This document shows positions 51,101 to 55,868 of a stretch of 64,000 bases of DNA, one piece after another. The stretch is from Vibrio inusitatus (GTDB lineage: Bacteria; Pseudomonadota; Gammaproteobacteria; Enterobacterales; Vibrionaceae), in assembly GCA_024346935.1 (NCBI GenBank), contig AP024879.1:806001-870000 (forward strand), given 5' to 3'. Each line of letters starts with the position of its first letter. Within the stretch, counting starts at the first letter, position 1. Made by a program: the position numbers and the translations under genes. A model generated the notes under the pieces. The model saw only the letters and a program-made list of their open reading frames with translations, was not told the origin of the DNA and ran no database searches.

Positions 51101-52447
51101 CAACGCAATACTCAGTGTTTCAAGGCTGTTTTGCTCTATCGCTTGGAAAGCTTCAAGCGTGTAACCACCGTTAAGGTCTAACGTGATTTCAAGTACTTTA
51201 CTGGAAGGATCATCACTAAGAACAACAGTTAACGTAGTGCCATCATCACTAATTAATACTGATGTAGCTGAATTATTCGACAGTAACCCGTCAAATAGCA
51301 CCAGTGCATTTTCATCAAACACTACCGTATCTAGACCATCACTACCAAGTTGATAAAGTTCTCCAGAAATAGTGTTTGAGCTAACACCATCGGACTCAAC
51401 TTCATCATCAGCAACGGTATCAACAAATACGTTTTCACCATCTGCGACAACAACACTAAATTGAATAGGATTGACTAATTCAAAACCATTAACATCTTTA
51501 CCTGTAATCGCAAAATGTACACTTAGTTGATCGTTGGCTATAGAAACATATTCACCATCGATATTCAGATGGTCGATGGGTTGAGATACCACCGTGGTAA
51601 CTTTTAATTCAATTCCATTATCAAGTACCGTATTTTCAATCGTGATAGAAAGGACTTCTTCACCATTTAAAGTACCAATTAAGGCATTTAAACCTTCATC
51701 ATAAACGAAAGTAACGGCTTCTCCGCCAGATGTAATATGCGCATTAAGCTCGGCTATGACAGCGTCAACGTCAACGGGAGCTACCGCAAACGATTCTGGA
51801 TCTAACGCAAAAGTCGCTTGTTCGATGACAACAGTATCGCTTGTCGTTTGAGGGTATGTGGAGGCAGTAAGTGAACCTTCAGAAAGACTAGAGGTAATCT
51901 CACCTCCACCCTCAGCAAAAGTAATGGTCAACCCATCATCTTCTACTATTGGCACTAATGGTAGGGAAGCTTCTGTTTCAAAGAATGTTTGTGGATGCGT
52001 TTCAATGTAGTTCATGTCGACAGTAACAAAACCATCATTGGCCGCATGTTCAGCATTGACGTTACGACCCGCAGCTGCAGCGTCCATCGCTTCAGAAGGA
52101 TCCATACCATTGACAATCAATTGCTGAACAAGCTCAATATCCTGCTCGGTATACTGTGTGCCTTCTTGTTCTAGAGAAAGAGGGTTGTCGAGATTAACTG
52201 ATGCTAACTCGCTTGCGTTTTCAGGACTGGCAAGAGCAAAACATACGGCGCAGTTTTGTTGGAAAATCTCAGCCTTGGCACCATATTGCACCATGACCTT
52301 TGCGTCTTCGCCGATAAGTAATATATCGCCCTTTTCAAGGGTGTCGCCTTTCTTTACTGCTCTTGCTGCACTATCTGAATTGATAACTAATGACTTGCCA
52401 TGTGTCTCTAAAACGGACACATTGGTGATCAATACTTGCTCTTCCAT
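33200..52447 (-). CDS. Giant type I-secreted RTX adhesin with LapA-type retention module
   Basis: A single intact frame of 6415 codons. The N-terminus (1-160) is a retention module ending in a LapG-type Ala-Ala-Gly site, which in LapA-like adhesins holds the protein in the outer-membrane channel until cut. Residues about 340-3780 hold some 25 tandem T1SS-143 (DUF5801-type) repeats. Residues 3960-5580 are mixed Ig/cadherin-like modules, 5580-6115 are four similar 115-residue repeats, 6267-6305 are RTX nonapeptides ([20 protein letters not shown]), and the end is a C-terminal type I secretion signal. The protein is very acidic and Ca2+ binding is expected. No Sec signal is present, as usual. 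The ABC transporter, adaptor, LapD and LapG are not in the window. A role in attachment and biofilm is inferred from the family. Confidence 0.95.
   Translation of the reverse strand: [6415 protein letters not shown]
33530..33645 (-). repeat. RTX Ca2+-binding nonapeptide repeats of the adhesin
   Basis: This part encodes [36 protein letters not shown], four GGxGxDxUx units that bind Ca2+ and fold after export. They precede the C-terminal secretion domain that is recognised by the type I transporter. Confidence 0.95.
34100..35715 (-). repeat. Four tandem 115-residue Ig/cadherin-like repeats of the adhesin
   Basis: Four units each carry 'ISDxDxxDxxxxxYT', 'GTxxxINAxLAxGxxFxP', 'VxVDDxGxFxxxGxxxT' and an 'NDxPxI' linker. 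They lie just before the C-terminal region and differ from the T1SS-143 repeats. Confidence 0.85.
41100..51430 (-). repeat. Array of about 25 tandem T1SS-143 repeats
   Basis: Units of about 138 residues each carry a 'GSDxIxxVxF' strand, 'WxxLTSNGxxT', 'LTVxxxxGxxVLxxTIxxDG', 'YTxxQxxAxDQ', 'VxATDxDGD' and an acidic 'IxDGxDP' linker. I counted 25 by eye from residue 340 to 3780. Two subtypes are visible: most have 'xVxxDxxWxxL', while eight have 'LxxxQxxxWxAxTSNG'. DNA identity between units is low. Confidence 0.9.
52067..52081 (-). other. Predicted LapG cleavage motif in the adhesin retention module
   Basis: Codons 123-127 encode Ala-Ala-Ala-Ala-Gly inside [12 protein letters not shown]. LapG-type proteases cut between the two Ala of an (T/A/P)AAG motif in LapA-like adhesins. 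The position, about 125 residues from the N-terminus, fits the family. Confidence 0.75.
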
Positions 52448-53717
52448 AGCCTACATCCTTGTTTCTGCCCCAACAGTCCTTAATCGAGGCAGTACTATCA
52501 ACATTGAAACATTAACAAAATAGTCTTTCGACTTTGGTAACATTTTAGCAACCTGAACTTGATTTTACACCTGATTTTCACGTGTTTAGATAACAAAAAT
52601 TGTAATTTAGAACGTTTTCTACGAAAACCGGACGGTTCTTGGCCAGATTTCTTCTAAGAGCCTTTAGATTAAAGCGTTTAGCACTGTCTCAAAGTAAGGA
52701 AAGTGTATGCAAAACTGATTAATAATGGCCATAAAGGTCACTATATTGAAGATTAGAAAACCCTAATCTATTGCTGATGGTAACGCTCAATAATAGGCAG
52801 GTAACAAGGAATGATTAGGAATGAAATGCTATTGATAAAATAAATCTCACTTCAATGCTTAAACCCTTAGGTAAATCAATAAGCAACAAATAAAAACAGC
52901 GACCATCATTGGTTCCAATCAGAAACCATCCGTGCGATTTTTCAGGTCAAAACAAAATAATATGCTGAAAGTACTCGCGGACTTAGTATCGCAAGACAAT
53001 CTGTAGATTGTCGTTCAGATCGCAAAAATTGAGGTATTAGTAAACGTTGTAAATTGACACAATATGCAAACAAAGCGAATTAACGCTATAAAAAACAATA
53101 ATTTACAATTTGGTATTTGCGATTAAAAAAGCTTTATTCATTGCTAACGATAAAAATCTACATTCTCCACAAATAGCGAACTTATCAAAACGAATTATAG
53201 TTTCAATAACCACCAATTTAGATTTGGATGTGTTGTTTTCCTATAGGGCGAGCTCCCCGTTTATAACGCCCATAATGGTTAACCTCGAAAGAAAACCACC
53301 TTATGTATTAAAGTTGCTTTTGATAAATGTTGATGTTTTTTAATTAAAGAAATGTCTAATCGCTTTCGTTTCTGTTCAAAAAAAGCTCACTTAATCGAGA
53401 TGCAACGCCTCCACTTATGTTGAGTACACTCGCTATAAGCGCATAATAATTCACATATGAGCCAATGATTTATTTTATGCCAACGAAAGCGTTCATATAA
53501 CAACCAACTCCTATCCCAGCAACAGCAACAGCATTATGTTCTGGTAAATGGTAACCATTCGATTTCCAGCATCTAATCAGCAAGAGAATATCTATTTTAT
53601 TAAGCAGAATATCTCGCTCCCTTATCTTGATCGAGCTCAAAAATTAAACATCTTTTTGTGTACCTATAAAGTATTAGAGGGTATTCTATACCTGTCTTGA
53701 CAATGGGAGGTTTAGAC
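52448..53717. other. 1.27-kb non-coding region upstream of the giant adhesin
   Basis: I see no supportable gene on either strand; the reading frames present are short and lack ribosome sites or family features. The region presumably holds the adhesin promoter and a regulated leader. Two inverted repeats were noticed: GACAATCT-GT-AGATTGTC (52995-53012, perfect) and AGATTAG-AAAACC-CTAATCT (52750-52769). The sequence is markedly AT-rich, especially 53030-53350. Confidence 0.6.
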
Positions 53718-53945
53718 ATGAATAAAGACTCATTCGGCATTTGCATAAATAGCACAATGTTAAAGAAAAATGAGCGTACAACGTTTACCCATGTTCGAGC
53801 ATATCAAGCTACCGAGTCTGAGTTGGACTTAAGAGTGTTACTTGCAATCCCCCAAATTACAGGGAGAGAACTTTTAAATACCATACAACATTCGAGAGAC
53901 TTAATATGGCGCGCTACATATCAATGTAACGCAGAACACGAGTAA
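53718..53945 (+). CDS. Small hypothetical protein (75 residues)
   Basis: The ATG has a strong GGGAGG ribosome site seven bases upstream, and a terminator follows the stop codon, so this is probably a real gene. The product (MNKDSFGICINSTMLKKNER start) has no signal peptide, membrane segment or motif I recognise. It lies downstream of the large non-coding region that precedes the adhesin and is divergent from it. Confidence 0.6.
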   Translation: MNKDSFGICINSTMLKKNERTTFTHVRAYQATESELDLRVLLAIPQITGRELLNTIQHSRDLIWRATYQCNAEHE

Positions 53946-53981
53946 TCAAGCGCCCTGCACTTCTAACACGCTAGAAATGAA

Positions 53982-54019
53982 AAAAGCCCGCAAACAACAT
54001 CTATTGTTCGCGGGCTTTT
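53982..54019. terminator. Bidirectional terminator between two small genes
   Basis: AAAAGCCCGC pairs with GCGGGCTTTT, and an inner AACAA/TTGTT extends the stem. It lies between the convergent genes at 53718-53945 and 54025-54279. Confidence 0.85.
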
Positions 54020-54024
54020 CTTAT

Positions 54025-54279
54025 TTAGCTCAAATTTCGACTTGAAACGCATATAGTAAACATTGTGAAGACTTCTGTGCTGTGACTAACACGCCATGTC
54101 TCTTGCTTATAAAAAGCGACTAATTTGTTCTGCTTATCTTTAATGTTGTTCATGATCTTTATCGGACCAATGTAAAGATGGTGAAGTCCTCGTTCCCCTT
54201 CATTTTGTTTAATGACAACGGCCGTATTTCCGATATCCTCAGCCAACCACGGTAAGCTAAGATCATAGCCATGAATCAT
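54025..54279 (-). CDS. Small hypothetical protein (84 residues)
   Basis: The ATG has AGGT about eight bases upstream, and the stop codon is followed within 6 bp by the shared terminator. The product has no signal peptide; its central part (NNIKDKQNKLVAFYKQETWR) looks like a compact alpha/beta protein. I do not recognise a family. The gene is supported mainly by its terminator and ribosome site. Confidence 0.45.
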   Translation of the reverse strand: MIHGYDLSLPWLAEDIGNTAVVIKQNEGERGLHHLYIGPIKIMNNIKDKQNKLVAFYKQETWRVSHSTEVFTMFTICVSSRNLS

Positions 54280-54677
54280 AGTCGTTTACCTAGACAAATC
54301 GTTTGAGTTGAGCACAAACAGAAGAGTTACCAGGATTCTCTATAAAGTATCGACGCTATGACATTTAATTTCTGACTATCAATGTTGCAAAATAACATTT
54401 GAAAGAATTTTTATAACGCTCTACAAATACAACAAGTTCAAAAATAAATACATAGTTTGATACCTCAAATCATTGTTCTAGGTAATGTTTATGCAGAATT
54501 TGGTAAAAATTAGCACTCTCTATACTGACGACAAAAACACATACTTTGGCTTAATTTGAGCTACTTATTGATAAGTGTCTTAAAATTTAGTTATAAAATT
54601 ACAAAATAACTTGAAGTTCATATTTTAATCGATGAGAATAAAATCAGCGTTGGATTACATATATAAGGAAAATAACC
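54280..54677. other. Non-coding region upstream of the CBM48 gene
   Basis: About 400 bp of very AT-rich sequence without a gene. It should hold the promoter of the CBM48 protein gene. I saw no clear operator or hairpin. The leader could be long. Confidence 0.5.
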
Positions 54678-54977
54678 GTGCTGAAGAAACGATTTTTCAA
54701 AACTAAAGACGAAGTTGAAGTAACTTTTGAATGGCCAAAGACAGCAGAACAATCAATCTCTGTTGCTGGTGATTTCACGGATTGGCAACCTGTTGCTATG
54801 AAGTACAACAAAACTAAAAAATCATTCAACTTTAAAACTCGCTTCCCTAAGAATGAACAGTTTCAATTTCGCTACCTTATCGATGGTGAAGTTTGGGAAA
54901 ACGACCCTAAAGCAGACGCTTATGTAGCAAATGATTGTGGTACGGATAACAGCTTAGTTTCTACAGCAGAAGCTTAA
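54678..54977 (+). CDS. Stand-alone CBM48 / isoamylase N-terminal-like glycan-binding protein
   Basis: The 99-residue protein is essentially one Ig-like 'early set' domain, as found at the N-terminus of glycogen branching and debranching enzymes and in AMPK beta. The blocks 'VEVTFEWPKTAEQSISVAGD', 'FTDWQPVAMKYN' and 'FQFRYLIDGEVWENDPKADA' include the Trp residues that contact glucan in the family. It begins with GTG, with AAGGAA seven bases upstream. It has no catalytic domain or signal peptide, so it may be a cytoplasmic glycogen-binding or regulatory subunit. It has its own terminator. Confidence 0.82.
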   Translation: MLKKRFFKTKDEVEVTFEWPKTAEQSISVAGDFTDWQPVAMKYNKTKKSFNFKTRFPKNEQFQFRYLIDGEVWENDPKADAYVANDCGTDNSLVSTAEA

Positions 54978-55003
54978 TTGTTAGCATCATCAAAACAATA
55001 TAC

Positions 55004-55033
55004 AAAGGCTCGGTCGGAAGACCGAGCCTTTTT
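55004..55033. terminator. Terminator between the CBM48 and TSUP genes
   Basis: AAAGGCTCGGTC-GGAA-GACCGAGCCTTT is a perfect 12-bp stem with a T run on the plus strand. Confidence 0.9.
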
Positions 55034-55054
55034 AGATTTTGATTTCAGAACAAA

Positions 55055-55828
55055 TTACAAATAAGTAATGCAAAAGAAGTAGACCGTTATTGAAATACTG
55101 ATCACTATGACAATGTTCTTAATCCATACCTGCGGTAGACGACGTGAAATCTGCGCAGCGTAATACCCACCAACAAGTGTGCCTACCAACACCACCAGAG
55201 TCGCATGCCAATCAATAGCCCCTTGAGCAATAAAAACAACGATCGCCGTTAACGAAACCCCGCACGAGATAAGCAGTTTAACCCCGTTCATAACGTTGAT
55301 GTCACGATAGCCGGCAATGACTAGAAAGCTCAATGAGATAATGCCAAGCCCAGCATTAAAGAAACCACCATAAGTGGCGACCACAAGTAGTCCCACCCAT
55401 ATTAAGATCTGTCCCACATTGGAAGCATGTTTGTAGCGGCTCGCTACAGCCTGCAATAGCTGATTAAATCTAGGCCCAACAATAAACAGTACCGTCGCGA
55501 ACAACAAAAGCCATGGAATAACCTTTAAAAAGGTATTCTCTTCTACCCTCATTAAAGACCATGCTCCTAGCCCTCCACCTAACACACTAAACAGTATGAT
55601 CTTAGGTAGGTTATTCTTATCTTTGGCAATGTCGTCTTTGAATGCATACGCTCCGCTAAGATAACCCGCAGTGGATGCAAGTGTATTACTAGCATTCGCC
55701 ATTACCGGGGGAACGCCACTTAGCATTAGGGCAGGAAATGTAACGAAACTCCCTCCCCCCGCTATGGAGTTCATAACACCGCCAATCACACCAGCGACAA
55801 ACAATAAAACGAACTCTACTATTCCCAC
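55055..55828 (-). CDS. TSUP-family (TauE/SafE) membrane transporter
   Basis: The inner-membrane protein of 257 residues has about eight helices and the family's N-terminal glycine motif VAGVIGGVMNSIAGGGSFVT, repeated weakly in the second half (GGFFNAGLGIISLSFLVIAG). TSUP proteins move sulfite, sulfonates or other organic anions; the substrate here is unknown. It starts with GTG, with AAGGA six bases upstream. It follows the beta-mannosidase gene by 40 bp on the same strand, so co-transcription is possible. Confidence 0.88.
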   Translation of the reverse strand: MGIVEFVLLFVAGVIGGVMNSIAGGGSFVTFPALMLSGVPPVMANASNTLASTAGYLSGAYAFKDDIAKDKNNLPKIILFSVLGGGLGAWSLMRVEENTFLKVIPWLLLFATVLFIVGPRFNQLLQAVASRYKHASNVGQILIWVGLLVVATYGGFFNAGLGIISLSFLVIAGYRDINVMNGVKLLISCGVSLTAIVVFIAQGAIDWHATLVVLVGTLVGGYYAAQISRRLPQVWIKNIVIVISISITVYFFCITYL

Positions 55829-55868
55829 TTTAAATCCTTTAATGACCTGTAACCGCTACACCATTGCC

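Noticed and set aside
33945..52174. Many plus-strand open frames of 60-160 codons opposite the adhesin gene
   Set aside because: They mirror the repetitive, acidic coding strand, lack ribosome sites and recur at the same place in successive repeats, so they are shadows.
53110..53343. 77-codon plus-strand frame upstream of the adhesin
   Set aside because: It has no ribosome site, an AT-driven composition and no family features; it lies within the non-coding region.
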